DNA from: Alkalibaculum sporogenes
GTDB lineage: Bacteria > Bacillota > Clostridia > Eubacteriales > Alkalibacteraceae
Reading direction: 5' to 3'
Length of the DNA: 58,673 bases
NCBI RefSeq assembly: GCF_009362815.1
Contig: NZ_WHNX01000018.1
Location: forward strand, 1-58,673
In this document: positions 18,063 to 25,640 of the stretch, piece after piece
Layout: the number at the start of each line of letters is the position of its first letter
Position numbering within the stretch: the first letter of the stretch is position 1
Notes under the pieces: model-generated
Told to the model about the DNA's origin: nothing
Databases searched by the model: none
The model's input: only the letters and a program-made list of their open reading frames with translations
Position numbers and translations under genes: made by a program

Positions 18063-18172
18063 CTATACCCACCCCCTTTATACGTGCGAAATAAAAAAAA
18101 TCCCCACAGTCTACCCCCTTACAAACGCTTGCCTCAACGATTAGGTATTTTTGAGAATTACCCCGGGGGTAT
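18063..18172 (-). other. Candidate cos region between HNH and terS
   Basis: 110 bases without a gene between the HNH nuclease and the small terminase. They hold a GC-rich palindrome TACCCC-G-GGGGTA (18159-18171) in AT-rich DNA, and C-rich tracts. In cos phages that carry HNH beside terminase, the packaging site usually lies here. The exact cut is not visible from sequence. Confidence 0.4.
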
Positions 18173-18529
18173 CTACCACCTTTCATCGTTTATCTGAGGT
18201 TTCTTTTTATATTCCTTGAACTTAAACCAAGCTCTACCTTCTACTTCGTTATGACATCTGTAGCAAAGACTAACTAAGTTCCATAACTCTTTGGCGTACT
18301 CAGGATATTTCTCCACCGAATATATATGATGAACAGTCTTAGCTATTGTTAGTGTCTTCTTTCTTTTGTTAGGATATTGTTCACTATCCCAATTATGATT
18401 ACATCTTTGGCACTCATAATGGTCACGTTCTAATGCACTAGGTCTAAGTTCTACCATCCATTCAGCACGCCAATAAAACTTATTTTTTTCTCCTGCTTCC
18501 ACCAGTTCCCTTACGTTGCTTCTCTTCAA
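18173..18529 (-). CDS. HNH endonuclease
   Basis: Up to 118 residues. Two CxxC pairs (CQRC and CYRC) bind zinc, and TVHHIYSVEKYPE with LVSLCYRCHNEVEG forms the HNH core. Such proteins assist terminase in cos cleavage. The start is uncertain: the upstream TTG at 18527-18529 has no ribosome site, and an internal GTG after AAGGGA gives a form about eight codons shorter that overlaps the preceding gene less. Confidence 0.88.
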   Translation of the reverse strand: MKRSNVRELVEAGEKNKFYWRAEWMVELRPSALERDHYECQRCNHNWDSEQYPNKRKKTLTIAKTVHHIYSVEKYPEYAKELWNLVSLCYRCHNEVEGRAWFKFKEYKKKPQINDERW

Positions 18530-18848
18530 CTGGCTTCACCTCTGGAACTAATTCATTTTCTGTGTCATCTATATCAGGAAGTATATGTTGTTCTGTTTCT
18601 ACAATAGTTACATCTTCCTTTAAATCTTTGGGAATAGAAATGCTGTGAAATACATTGAAACCTCTTTTTTCGTACAATCTAATATATTTAATGGCTTCCT
18701 CTGGGCTTTTAAATGTCATGTCCATCATCCAAAAGAAATCTCCTTTAGATAATCCATATACATTATTTACTTTATGATTCTGGTCAAGATATTTTTTTAT
18801 ATAATTTTCATCAACAAACTTTGAATTATTTGTTCCTACTAGATACAT
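18480..18848 (-). CDS. Phage protein of unknown function
   Basis: 122 residues with a mixed alpha/beta N-terminal part (1-75), an acidic Glu/Pro-rich linker and a basic end (about 108-122). It precedes the HNH gene with an overlap. No family is recognised. The basic tail suggests contact with DNA or the terminase complex, but that is a guess. Confidence 0.55.
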   Translation of the reverse strand: MYLVGTNNSKFVDENYIKKYLDQNHKVNNVYGLSKGDFFWMMDMTFKSPEEAIKYIRLYEKRGFNVFHSISIPKDLKEDVTIVETEQHILPDIDDTENELVPEVKPVEEKQRKGTGGSRRKK

Positions 18849-18882
18849 TACTTTCTACCTCCTATACTTATTTGTTTCTTAT

Positions 18883-18906
18883 AAAAAAGACACCCTCTCG
18901 GATGCC
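18883..18906 (-). terminator. Terminator after 18907-19203
   Basis: On the minus strand a seven-pair stem (with G.U pairs), a GAGA loop and a run of six T. It begins at the stop codon of the gene and would end or attenuate the leader of the late operon. Confidence 0.6.
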
Positions 18907-19203
18907 TTACTTTTCATTTAACTTTTCTATATTTTTATTAAGTCTACCTAACTGTTTTATTATAAGCCAGTTCTGTTCGACTAATGCAGATAAGTAAGTA
19001 ACCTTAGCCTGTTCTTCTGCTTTAGCAAAACTTAATGCCATACCAGCTTTAAATAAACTATTCCCTGTTAAATCGCCTGCTATTCGTTGTAATACTACTA
19101 AATCTTTCTTATCTAAATCTTCTAGTTGATATCTGTCCATAAATTGTTGTAATTTCTGCTCTTCTTTTTCTTCTTTACTTTTTTTCTCTCCAAACAGTGC
19201 CAT
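18907..19203 (-). CDS. Phage protein of unknown function
   Basis: 98 residues, starting with a Lys/Glu-rich charged stretch (5-20), then helices and a C-terminal coiled coil (75-98). It lies in the leader part of the late operon, downstream of the TGTCAC-repeat promoter. No family recognised. Confidence 0.5.
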   Translation of the reverse strand: MALFGEKKSKEEKEEQKLQQFMDRYQLEDLDKKDLVVLQRIAGDLTGNSLFKAGMALSFAKAEEQAKVTYLSALVEQNWLIIKQLGRLNKNIEKLNEK

Positions 19204-19245
19204 ATTTAACCACTCCTTTTCTACTATTATAATATATTAGAGTAA

Positions 19246-19350
19246 TTACTTATAGACTTTTTTAATGCATCGGTTAAATGGACAATACCATTTCTCAACG
19301 TTTATCTTTACTACCCATATACATGTTTTGCATTTAGATTTATCTCTCAT
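19246..19350 (-). CDS. 34-aa cysteine-rich peptide
   Basis: ATG at 19348-19350 with an AGGTGA ribosome site; stop TAA at 19246-19248. Four cysteines in two pairs (CKTC and C-x6-C) suggest a minimal zinc-binding knuckle. It is the first gene after the late promoter and hairpin at 19367-19439. No family recognised. Confidence 0.55.
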   Translation of the reverse strand: MRDKSKCKTCIWVVKINVEKWYCPFNRCIKKVYK

Positions 19351-19366
19351 AATTTTCACCTATAAA

Positions 19367-19392
19367 AAAAAGAAACTGCAATTGCAGCTTCC
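19367..19392 (-). terminator. Hairpin plus U-tract just after the predicted late start site
   Basis: On the minus strand, a stem around GAAGCTGCAATTGCAGTTTC is followed by seven or more T. It can end transcripts from the gene at 19446-19733. It also lies only a few bases downstream of the start site predicted for the promoter at 19401-19439. Confidence 0.7.
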
Positions 19393-19400
19393 TCGACTTT

Positions 19401-19439
19401 CTTATAGCATAACACAAGTTGGGTGACATAAAAGTGACA
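19401..19439 (-). promoter_or_regulatory. Late promoter with TGTCAC direct repeats (copy A)
   Basis: On the minus strand: TGTCAC (19439-19434), five bases, TGTCAC (19428-19423), 16 bases, then an extended -10 TGCTATAAG (TATAAG at 19406-19401). The second repeat sits in the -35 place, so an activator is likely needed. The same layout recurs at 21598-21636. The ArpU-like protein encoded at 22119-22556 is the obvious candidate regulator. Confidence 0.6.
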
Positions 19440-19445
19440 TGTTTT

Positions 19446-19733
19446 TTAGAGATTATCTTTACTTATCTTTTTATGACTTATAAATGCATTAATGAGAAAT
19501 AATACTACACTTGTTACTTTAAGAGTATAACTAATAATACTCGTGTCACCACTCCACCATGCTAGGATAATTGTAAGCAAAAAACAAACTGCCCCAAATA
19601 TCCATGAATTTCTTGAAACAATATGTTTCTTATTAATATCTCTATCCAGTTCTTTCTTATTAATAATTAAGTAAACAACCAAAATTATTCCAATGACTAT
19701 AAGTATTACACTAACCCAAAGTAACCAATCCAT
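19446..19733 (-). CDS. Small membrane protein with a decayed relative at 39640-39830
   Basis: 95 residues with three hydrophobic segments (about 4-25, 45-62 and 68-86) and a basic loop between the first two. A degraded version of this gene and its downstream promoter lies on the chromosome beyond attR. Function unknown. Such proteins in this phage position may be expressed in the lysogen or modify the host membrane. Confidence 0.5.
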   Translation of the reverse strand: MDWLLWVSVILIVIGIILVVYLIINKKELDRDINKKHIVSRNSWIFGAVCFLLTIILAWWSGDTSIISYTLKVTSVVLFLINAFISHKKISKDNL

Positions 19734-19935
19734 TTTTATCCCACCTTTTGTAAAATATATTATACCATATTTTTACTAATACATTTTATCTTTAATTAAT
19801 TAATCTTGATATATTGAGTTATCCATATCTTATAATTGTGTGTAACTCACACTAGTATAGGTTTCGCTTGTAATATCAATACTTTGAGCTAGATTCCCAA
19901 ATATCAATTCACCCTCACCTCATTATGTGTAACTG

Positions 19936-20487
19936 CTAATATATTTTAAATTTTCTTATTGCAATATTAGCTGTTTCTTGATTGATTCCTATGTATCTCA
20001 AAGTAACACTTGGATGACTATGATTAAAGATTGCTTGTAGTGTAACAACATCCTTTGTTTGTTTATAGAAGTGATATCCAAATGTTTTCCTTAATGTATG
20101 TGTACCGATTCCTTCAAGCCCGAATCTTTCGCCAGCTTCTCTTAAAATTTTATATGCCATGCTTCTACTTAATGGTTGATTATATCCTTCACGAGATTGG
20201 ATAAGATATTGTTCAGAATCTGTCTTATCTTCTAGATAAAATTTTAGTTCCTTCTTTAGAATAGGATTAATTTCTACTACTTTCTGTTTACCAGTTTTCT
20301 TCTCTCTTATATTAATGTAAGTTTTATCTTTTACATCTGCAATCCTTAATTTCAAAATGTCACTAATTCTAAGGCCTGTATAAATCCCACATAAATACAT
20401 TACATAGTTTCTTTCACAATTATTCTTTATATAAGATCCAATGTCTCTTACTAAATGTTGATCACGTATTGGTTGTACATAATTCAT
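19936..20487 (-). CDS. Tyrosine recombinase, catalytic domain only
   Basis: 183 residues. The complete catalytic set is visible: Arg in TGLRISD (about 53), Lys in the beta-hairpin REKKTGKQ, HTLRKT (about 131-136), His near FNHSHP, and Tyr in TLRYIG (about 168). The N-terminal core-binding domain of normal integrases is absent. As integration is served by the serine integrase at 37079, this protein probably has another task, for example resolving phage multimers, like the small integrases found before late genes in many Firmicute phages. Confidence 0.8.
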   Translation of the reverse strand: MNYVQPIRDQHLVRDIGSYIKNNCERNYVMYLCGIYTGLRISDILKLRIADVKDKTYINIREKKTGKQKVVEINPILKKELKFYLEDKTDSEQYLIQSREGYNQPLSRSMAYKILREAGERFGLEGIGTHTLRKTFGYHFYKQTKDVVTLQAIFNHSHPSVTLRYIGINQETANIAIRKFKIY

Positions 20488-20547
20488 ATTTTCACCTTCT
20501 TCTATTTTTTAGTTGTACATCTGTTAAGATATGAGTAACTGATAAGC

Positions 20548-20577
20548 AAAAAAAGAAACTGGATCACTCACAGTTTC
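20548..20577 (-). terminator. Terminator upstream of the tyrosine recombinase gene
   Basis: On the minus strand GAAACTG (20577-20571) pairs with CAGTTTC (20561-20555) and a run of seven T follows. It separates the Dam methyltransferase from the recombinase gene. Confidence 0.75.
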
Positions 20578-20712
20578 TTACCTTCAACTTTACATAATAA
20601 CTAATTGTGTTAAACTCCAAAAACAATCCTTAAACCCACTTAATACTAAGCAATTATTCTATTCTGAAATATTCAATTTTTTAATACCTTCATTATGTAA
20701 AATTCACTGTCT

Positions 20713-20740
20713 AAAAAAAGAAACTGCCTAAGCAGAATCT
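20713..20740 (-). terminator. Weak terminator after the Dam gene
   Basis: Minus strand: CTGC, TTAG loop, GCAG, outer imperfect pairs, then seven T. It follows the Dam stop by about ten bases. Confidence 0.5.
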
Positions 20741-20748
20741 TCAATTTA

Positions 20749-21531
20749 CTAATGATTACTGATAATGAACTCTCCATAGTTTCTTCTACCACTAATATCC
20801 TTGCATAAGGAATATCTAACCTCTTGCTCCATGATATGAAAACCTTTAAAGATATCTCTGATAAATTTATCCTTATTAATAGTGATCATGAACTTGCTTT
20901 TCATACTTTTACATAACTCAGCTAATTTTATGTACTGTTCATCTGTAAAATGTCCTACAGGATAATCACAGGTATTTCTATATGGAGGATCCATGAAGAA
21001 GAAAGTTTCTGGACTATCATAAATCCGAATAATATCTTCGAAACTCTTATTTTCGATGGTCACTCTTTTCAGTCTTTCATAGGTATTCAAAATATCATCA
21101 TGAATTTTATCAATATTTAAATTACTCTTTCCCTTAGCTGTTCCAAAACTAGGATTTACTATACTGGAACCGAAGCCAGCCTTTACCAGGTAATAAAAAA
21201 TATGAGCTCGCTCAATGCAATCCTCATATTCGTTTTGCTTATATATTTCTTTATACTGCATAAAGGTTTCTCTACTTATTAGTGTAAAGTTAAAACTTTC
21301 AATTAACTGATCAGGACAATTTTTCACTACCCACCAGAAATTCATTAGATTAGAATCATAGTCATTTAGAACTTCCCACTTAGATGCTTCTTTACCAAAG
21401 AGTAGCCACCCTGCCCCTCCAAACACTTCTACATATCCTTTATGATCAGGTATCATTGGGAGTAATTTCTTAATCATTCGAGACTTACCCCCTACCCAAG
21501 AAATTGGACTCTTCATATATTTACTTTTCAT
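20749..21531 (-). CDS. DNA adenine methyltransferase, Dam/D12 class
   Basis: 260 residues. Motif X/I region PISWVGGKSR at the start, VFGGAGW (about 36-42) and the catalytic DPPY (about 179-182) identify a D12-class N6-adenine methyltransferase, probably of GATC-like targets, though specificity cannot be read. No cognate nuclease is nearby, so it is an orphan, likely protecting phage DNA. It is the first gene after promoter copy B. Confidence 0.92.
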   Translation of the reverse strand: MKSKYMKSPISWVGGKSRMIKKLLPMIPDHKGYVEVFGGAGWLLFGKEASKWEVLNDYDSNLMNFWWVVKNCPDQLIESFNFTLISRETFMQYKEIYKQNEYEDCIERAHIFYYLVKAGFGSSIVNPSFGTAKGKSNLNIDKIHDDILNTYERLKRVTIENKSFEDIIRIYDSPETFFFMDPPYRNTCDYPVGHFTDEQYIKLAELCKSMKSKFMITINKDKFIRDIFKGFHIMEQEVRYSLCKDISGRRNYGEFIISNH

Positions 21532-21563
21532 CTCCTATTTTTATTCACCAGTGGCTTTGGCAT

Positions 21564-21588
21564 AAAAAAAGAACTGTTTTCACAGCTC
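21564..21588 (-). terminator. Hairpin plus U-tract just after promoter copy B
   Basis: Minus strand: GAGCTGT, AAAA-containing loop, ACAGTTC, then seven T (21570-21564). It can terminate the gene at 21686-22021, yet lies within a few bases of the predicted start site of the promoter at 21598-21636, exactly as in copy A. Confidence 0.7.
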
Positions 21589-21597
21589 CTTGGATTA

Positions 21598-21636
21598 TGT
21601 ATATCTTAACACAGTTAAGGTGACATAAAAGTGACA
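21598..21636 (-). promoter_or_regulatory. Late-type promoter with TGTCAC direct repeats (copy B)
   Basis: Minus strand: TGTCAC (21636-21631), TTTTA, TGTCAC (21625-21620), 16 bases, TATACA (21603-21598). Repeat sequence, spacer sequence and spacing equal those of copy A, while the downstream sequence differs, which points to selection on the promoter. Confidence 0.6.
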
Positions 21637-21685
21637 TGTTATAAAATTAATTCACCATAATAATGATAATGTATAATATCAATAA

Positions 21686-22021
21686 TTAGTTAACAAATGT
21701 AGTATTTTTTACCTTCCATTTTTCCAATGCAATACCTAGCCAAAAACTGTAAATTCCTAAAGTGATAATAGTGAAAAAAAGCCATTTAATCCAATTTCCA
21801 AATAATCCAACTGCACTTCCATTAAATTGTAGTCTTCTTCCTTCTATAACTGTATGATTAGTTTTCCACCCATATACCATACATAAAGCCCATGGATAAC
21901 AGATACCGAATGTAAAACTAGTTATTAGTGCTCCCAATATAGACCATCCAATTAATTGAAGTAGCCCTCCATCAAAATATGAATCCTGTTTTACATTTTC
22001 TCGTTGCGCAATACCATCCAT
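21686..22021 (-). CDS. DUF898-like membrane protein
   Basis: 111 residues. Two long hydrophobic segments (about 25-50 and 80-102) flank the conserved WKTNHTVIEGRRLQFNGSAVGLFGNWIKW segment, the pattern of DUF898/YjgN-type membrane proteins. Function unknown. It is encoded just after the ArpU-like regulator and before promoter copy B. Confidence 0.65.
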   Translation of the reverse strand: MDGIAQRENVKQDSYFDGGLLQLIGWSILGALITSFTFGICYPWALCMVYGWKTNHTVIEGRRLQFNGSAVGLFGNWIKWLFFTIITLGIYSFWLGIALEKWKVKNTTFVN

Positions 22022-22118
22022 TGATCTACCTCCTCATTTTATATGCTTATTCTACACTATTTTCCAAATTAATACAATATTTTTACAAAAAAAGGCTTTA
22101 TTAAAAATTGCTTCTATT

Positions 22119-22556
22119 TTATTCAATCCCAAACAAAACAATACCAACCTTCTCTATTATCCTTTTATTAATCCTAATAATTTGCCTTTCACTATAACCT
22201 AAGAAACTTGCTATATCTTTATACCTTATACACTTTTTATATTTCATTTCAACAATCTTTCTTTCGCCATCATCTAATAATGATATTGCATAGTCAATAC
22301 TACTAATTACATTTTCTTTTATCTTAATTTCTTTTCCCCATGTTTCTTTTATTCTCTCTAAGCTCTCAAATTCATCCCCTACAGGATCACTAATTTTTCT
22401 ATTATCGCTTTTAGCTAGTGATAGTCTTGTAGCCGAAACTCCCTGGTAATCGAGCTCGGCTAAATCTTTCTTTCTTAATTCTATATATCCCTTCAAAAAC
22501 TTGTAATCATATAAAGCTTTCTCAGTCTTTTTATAATTGCTATCCACCTTTGTCAT
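22119..22556 (-). CDS. ArpU-like late transcription regulator
   Basis: 145 residues. A charged helical N-terminal half is followed by a sigma-region-4-like helix-turn-helix (about 100-140: YKDIASFLGYSERQIIRINKRI). Proteins of this ArpU/sigma-4-like type sit at the end of the early operon and switch on packaging and lysis genes. The two TGTCAC-repeat promoters lie directly downstream and are the likely targets. This is inference from order and repeats. Confidence 0.75.
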   Translation of the reverse strand: MTKVDSNYKKTEKALYDYKFLKGYIELRKKDLAELDYQGVSATRLSLAKSDNRKISDPVGDEFESLERIKETWGKEIKIKENVISSIDYAISLLDDGERKIVEMKYKKCIRYKDIASFLGYSERQIIRINKRIIEKVGIVLFGIE

Positions 22557-22578
22557 GTTACTCCCCCTTTGATGGAGA

Positions 22579-22701
22579 TTATCTTTTAGTCTCTTTTATC
22601 TTTATTTCTTTACCGCACCATGGGCAATATTTAATACCTTTTATACTAAGTGCTAAAATTATAATTGCTCGATTGCAACAAATGTTCATGTCAAATTTCA
22701 T
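22579..22701 (-). CDS. 40-aa zinc-knuckle peptide
   Basis: ATG at 22699-22701, nine bases after the SSB stop; TAA at 22579-22581. Cysteine pairs CC and CPWC could bind zinc. The ribosome site (GGTTGGG) is weak. Phage early regions commonly carry such small ribbons; no function is known. Confidence 0.45.
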   Translation of the reverse strand: MKFDMNICCNRAIIILALSIKGIKYCPWCGKEIKIKETKR

Positions 22702-22710
22702 CTACCCAAC

Positions 22711-23109
22711 CTAGAATGGTAAATCATCATCTTCAATGGGAGTGAAATCATCTAAAGGTGTTCCAAATCCCTCTGAACTACTTTTGTCACTTTCCTTCTT
22801 GCTATCTAAAAATTGCACTTCCTCTGCAACAACTTCAACTACATACCTTTTCGTACCATCATTGGCATTATAACTCCTAGTTTGCAATCTCCCAAATATT
22901 GCAGCTTGGCTACCTTTATGTAAATACTTTGAACTATTTTCTCCCATTGACCCCCAAACAATTACTGAAATATAATCTGCTTGTTTTTTCTGGTCTTTCT
23001 TACCTCTTCTATCAATGGCTAAAGTAAAACCAGCTACTGGTGATCCTTGTGAAGTATATCTAAGTTCAGGCGCTTTCGTTAATCTACCAACTAACATTAC
23101 TTTATTCAT
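22711..23109 (-). CDS. ssb: Single-stranded DNA-binding protein
   Basis: 132 residues with the OB fold start NKVMLVGRLTKAPELRYT and the acidic DDLPF tip that docks partner proteins. I choose ATG 23107-23109, which has GGAGGG eight bases upstream, over the TTG two codons earlier. It coats single-stranded DNA in phage replication. Full length for the family and complete. Confidence 0.95.
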   Translation of the reverse strand: MNKVMLVGRLTKAPELRYTSQGSPVAGFTLAIDRRGKKDQKKQADYISVIVWGSMGENSSKYLHKGSQAAIFGRLQTRSYNANDGTKRYVVEVVAEEVQFLDSKKESDKSSSEGFGTPLDDFTPIEDDDLPF

Positions 23110-23224
23110 TTTCAAATCCCTCCATCTCAGTGATAAACTCTAAAAGCTCCGCTTTGTCATCATTTTCTAAATGAGATGCCACTGTGATTCCCCTTAATAT
23201 ATTAAACTTGGTATCATTATTCAT
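23102..23224 (-). CDS. 40-aa early phage peptide
   Basis: ATG at 23222-23224 overlaps the stop of the upstream gene; the TAA (23102-23104) overlaps the SSB start. Tight overlaps on both sides suggest a translated, coupled gene. The peptide is acidic and helical, no family recognised. Confidence 0.5.
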   Translation of the reverse strand: MNNDTKFNILRGITVASHLENDDKAELLEFITEMEGFENE

Positions 23225-23594
23225 TCACATACTCCCTTTCATTTGTATACTGATTTTGTTCTACCCTTTTCACCTCATCAAATCTAAAACTTTCTAAGCA
23301 GTTTCTATTTCTCAATTTAATTTCGCATAGTACGAAATATGGATAAACTTTTATTACTTTTGCAACTTCCTTTTGCTTAACTTTTTCATTATTCTCTCGA
23401 ACATATCTATGTACTAAAACATTTTCACCTTCACTATAATTACTATCTACTTGTGCAGAGAAACTATCATTTTTATATGAGTGATACTCTTTTCTTTTTC
23501 TCAAGTATCTGACTCTCTTGCATTTTTCACTACAAGTAACTGAAACTGTTTTAGTTTCAAAAGTGATTCCACATTCCACGCATATTTTTTTCAT
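23217..23594 (-). CDS. Zinc-ribbon phage protein
   Basis: 125 residues. The N-terminus has two cysteine pairs (CVEC and CSEKC) of a treble-clef type ribbon, followed by a basic patch RKRKEYH and a C-terminal beta-rich part (75-115). Probably binds nucleic acid, but the family is not recognised. Part of the early operon. Confidence 0.55.
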   Translation of the reverse strand: MKKICVECGITFETKTVSVTCSEKCKRVRYLRKRKEYHSYKNDSFSAQVDSNYSEGENVLVHRYVRENNEKVKQKEVAKVIKVYPYFVLCEIKLRNRNCLESFRFDEVKRVEQNQYTNEREYVNE

Positions 23595-23759
23595 GATCTT
23601 ATCCTCTTAAATTTCTTTCATATTTTCTTTCTTACTATTCTTATTATGGATATAAGTTATATCTTGTACTTATAACCTCTACTGGCTATTTTAATTCTCT
23701 TAATTTATATTTAACTATCTCTTTCTCCCCTTTTATTCGTGATTTACTTGAAATGTGAC

Positions 23760-24740
23760 CTATAGTCGCTTGGCAATTTCATATATTACGTTTACTGTTA
23801 CTGAATTACCAGCTTGCTTGTAAAGTTGACTATCAGAATTTACTTCGGCTGCTCTTTCAAAATATTCATCAGGAAAGCCTTGAAGTCTAAAACACTCTTT
23901 TGCCGTAAATCTTCTGAGTTTGAACCCTGGCAATAACACACCACTTTGACAACTTGTTGTTAGTGTAGGTGATGCTTGTTTTTGCACTCTGCCTCTGCCA
24001 GTAGTTCCATTTATATAATCAAGTCTTATTCCATCACCTATAAAAGCTTTTGAATATCCTTGTTTTACATTGTCTTTTATTCTTACCGCTTGTGCATACT
24101 GTTCACGTTCAATAATGTACGACCCTGTTCCCTCTGCCCTATATCTTGCTGTAAGGCAATTTGCGATATTTTGTTGTCCTTGTAACTCAACAACCTTTCC
24201 ACCGCTGTTTCCGATAGGAAATACTTCTCCTCCACTGTATTTTCCAAGATGTCCGACAATAAACACCCTTTCTCTGTTGTGGGGCACTCCGAGATTTTTG
24301 CTGTTAAGCACCTGATACTCGAACCAATACCCCAATTCCCCCAAAGTTGCGAGGATTGTTCCGAAAGTTTTTCCTCCATCGTGTGAAAGAAGTCCGGCAA
24401 CATTTTCAGCGAAAAGATATTTAGGTTTTCGTACTGCCGCCAACCGCATGACTTCAAAGAATAGAGTTCCTCGTGTATCTTCGAAGCCACCTCTGTTTCC
24501 AGCAATGGAAAAGCTTTGACAAGGAAATCCGAAACAGTAGCAATCGGCATCTGGCAAATCTCCAGGCTCAACTGCTCGTATGTCTGTTGCATAAAATTCA
24601 CTCTCCTTTGGCTTGTGCATCGCTGCGTAACTTTTATTCGCATATTTATCTATTTCTACATGACCTAGACACTCATGTCTAGCCATTTCCATTCCTAACC
24701 TAAAACCGCCAATACCACTAAATAAATCTAAAAACCTCAC
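23760..24740 (-). CDS. Orphan DNA (cytosine-5) methyltransferase
   Basis: 326 residues with the C5 motifs in order: I FSGIGGFRLGME (about 6-17), IV GFPCQSFSIAG (about 74-84), VI ENVAGLL, VIII NRERVFIVG, and a C-terminal GNSVTVNVI (motif X). A short target-recognition domain lies between about 170 and 270. No restriction gene is beside it, so it probably shields phage DNA from host restriction. It is distinct from the second C5 enzyme at 34978-36435. Confidence 0.93.
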   Translation of the reverse strand: MRFLDLFSGIGGFRLGMEMARHECLGHVEIDKYANKSYAAMHKPKESEFYATDIRAVEPGDLPDADCYCFGFPCQSFSIAGNRGGFEDTRGTLFFEVMRLAAVRKPKYLFAENVAGLLSHDGGKTFGTILATLGELGYWFEYQVLNSKNLGVPHNRERVFIVGHLGKYSGGEVFPIGNSGGKVVELQGQQNIANCLTARYRAEGTGSYIIEREQYAQAVRIKDNVKQGYSKAFIGDGIRLDYINGTTGRGRVQKQASPTLTTSCQSGVLLPGFKLRRFTAKECFRLQGFPDEYFERAAEVNSDSQLYKQAGNSVTVNVIYEIAKRL

Positions 24741-24778
24741 TTATGTAATCACCTCACTTGTTGCACATTTTATTCAAT

Positions 24779-25015
24779 TTACGAAACACACTGCAATTCT
24801 TTCTGTGCCCCACAATCTAAACATAATTCTATTTTCACATACTTATCTTTATCAATTTTTCTCTTTGCTGGGATTGTAATATTGCCACAGTTACTACATA
24901 CACATTGATGATTTATTTTCATAGCAATATTAGTTAACCGTTCAAACTCTTTCATATCTCCATTCATATATCTCACTACAGCTCTTGTGCAATGTTCTAA
25001 TACTTCTTTAGTCAA
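24779..25015 (-). CDS. Zinc-ribbon phage protein
   Basis: 78 residues. The C-terminal half has CSNC and CLDC pairs about 25 residues apart, a clear zinc ribbon; the N-terminal part is helical. First of four consecutive small early genes, three of which encode zinc ribbons. Function unknown. Confidence 0.55.
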   Translation of the reverse strand: MTKEVLEHCTRAVVRYMNGDMKEFERLTNIAMKINHQCVCSNCGNITIPAKRKIDKDKYVKIELCLDCGAQKELQCVS

Positions 25016-25018
25016 CCT

Positions 25019-25216
25019 TTACGCCCCCTTATTTTTATTCCTACCGAGTATCACTACCCAGTAAGGATCATCTACTGGAATGTAAGCTTTATTTTCTTTA
25101 CCACACTTTGAACAAATCACTGTTTCTTTTAGGCACCAGGTACGCATGCCACATGTGCAATTATATTTTAGAAACCTATCATCTTTTCGCTTAAGCATAA
25201 CTACCCTCAAAAGCAC
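25019..25216 (-). CDS. Zinc-ribbon phage protein
   Basis: 65 residues with cysteines at CTC and CSKC (about 20-38), a rubredoxin-like or ribbon-type zinc site, and a short C-terminal tail. Overlaps the upstream gene by ten bases. Function unknown. Confidence 0.5.
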   Translation of the reverse strand: MLLRVVMLKRKDDRFLKYNCTCGMRTWCLKETVICSKCGKENKAYIPVDDPYWVVILGRNKNKGA

Positions 25217-25410
25217 TCTTCATGTTTTTCAGTACTCTTAACTTTTCCGATGATATTGAATTGTTCTATGTTCTTACCGTCTTCACCTATCAGAGGAAAA
25301 AATATCTGATTAGGCTTATTTGGCAAACTATATTGTGATATTGCTCCTTGTCTTGTCATTGCTACAATATTTATGATTCTTTTCCGCTCAACGTCATAAG
25401 CTTGTTTCAT
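25207..25410 (-). CDS. Small early phage protein
   Basis: 67 residues, predicted beta-rich (Sm/SH3-like in pattern) without cysteine pairs. It overlaps both neighbours by a few bases, which supports translation. No family recognised. Confidence 0.5.
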   Translation of the reverse strand: MKQAYDVERKRIINIVAMTRQGAISQYSLPNKPNQIFFPLIGEDGKNIEQFNIIGKVKSTEKHEECF

Positions 25411-25640
25411 CTATGCACCTCCAGACGATTGCAATTTTTCACGTGGAAATCATGATCACTTATACCGCAACTTGTACATCTTCGCACACCGAGATACTTA
25501 TCACGCTTAAATAGCTTTACCTCGTTGCAATATGGGCAAAAGTACTTCCTTTTCAATTTATTTATCTTCACGTAGTCAGGTTTCACTTTGTCTACATAGA
25601 GCAGATCTGTGATATTAATTTGCCGAAGCATGAAAGTCAC
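25407..25640 (-). CDS. Zinc-ribbon phage protein
   Basis: 77 residues; CPYC and CTSC pairs (about 36-59) form a classic ribbon, with basic residues between. Starts inside the end of the replication gene (overlap 26 bases), suggesting translational coupling with replication functions. Function unknown. Confidence 0.55.
   Translation of the reverse strand: MTFMLRQINITDLLYVDKVKPDYVKINKLKRKYFCPYCNEVKLFKRDKYLGVRRCTSCGISDHDFHVKNCNRLEVHR

Noticed and set aside
24083-24643. 186-codon open frame on the minus strand in another phase
   Set aside because: It overlaps the orphan C5 methylase, whose conserved motifs fix the true frame.
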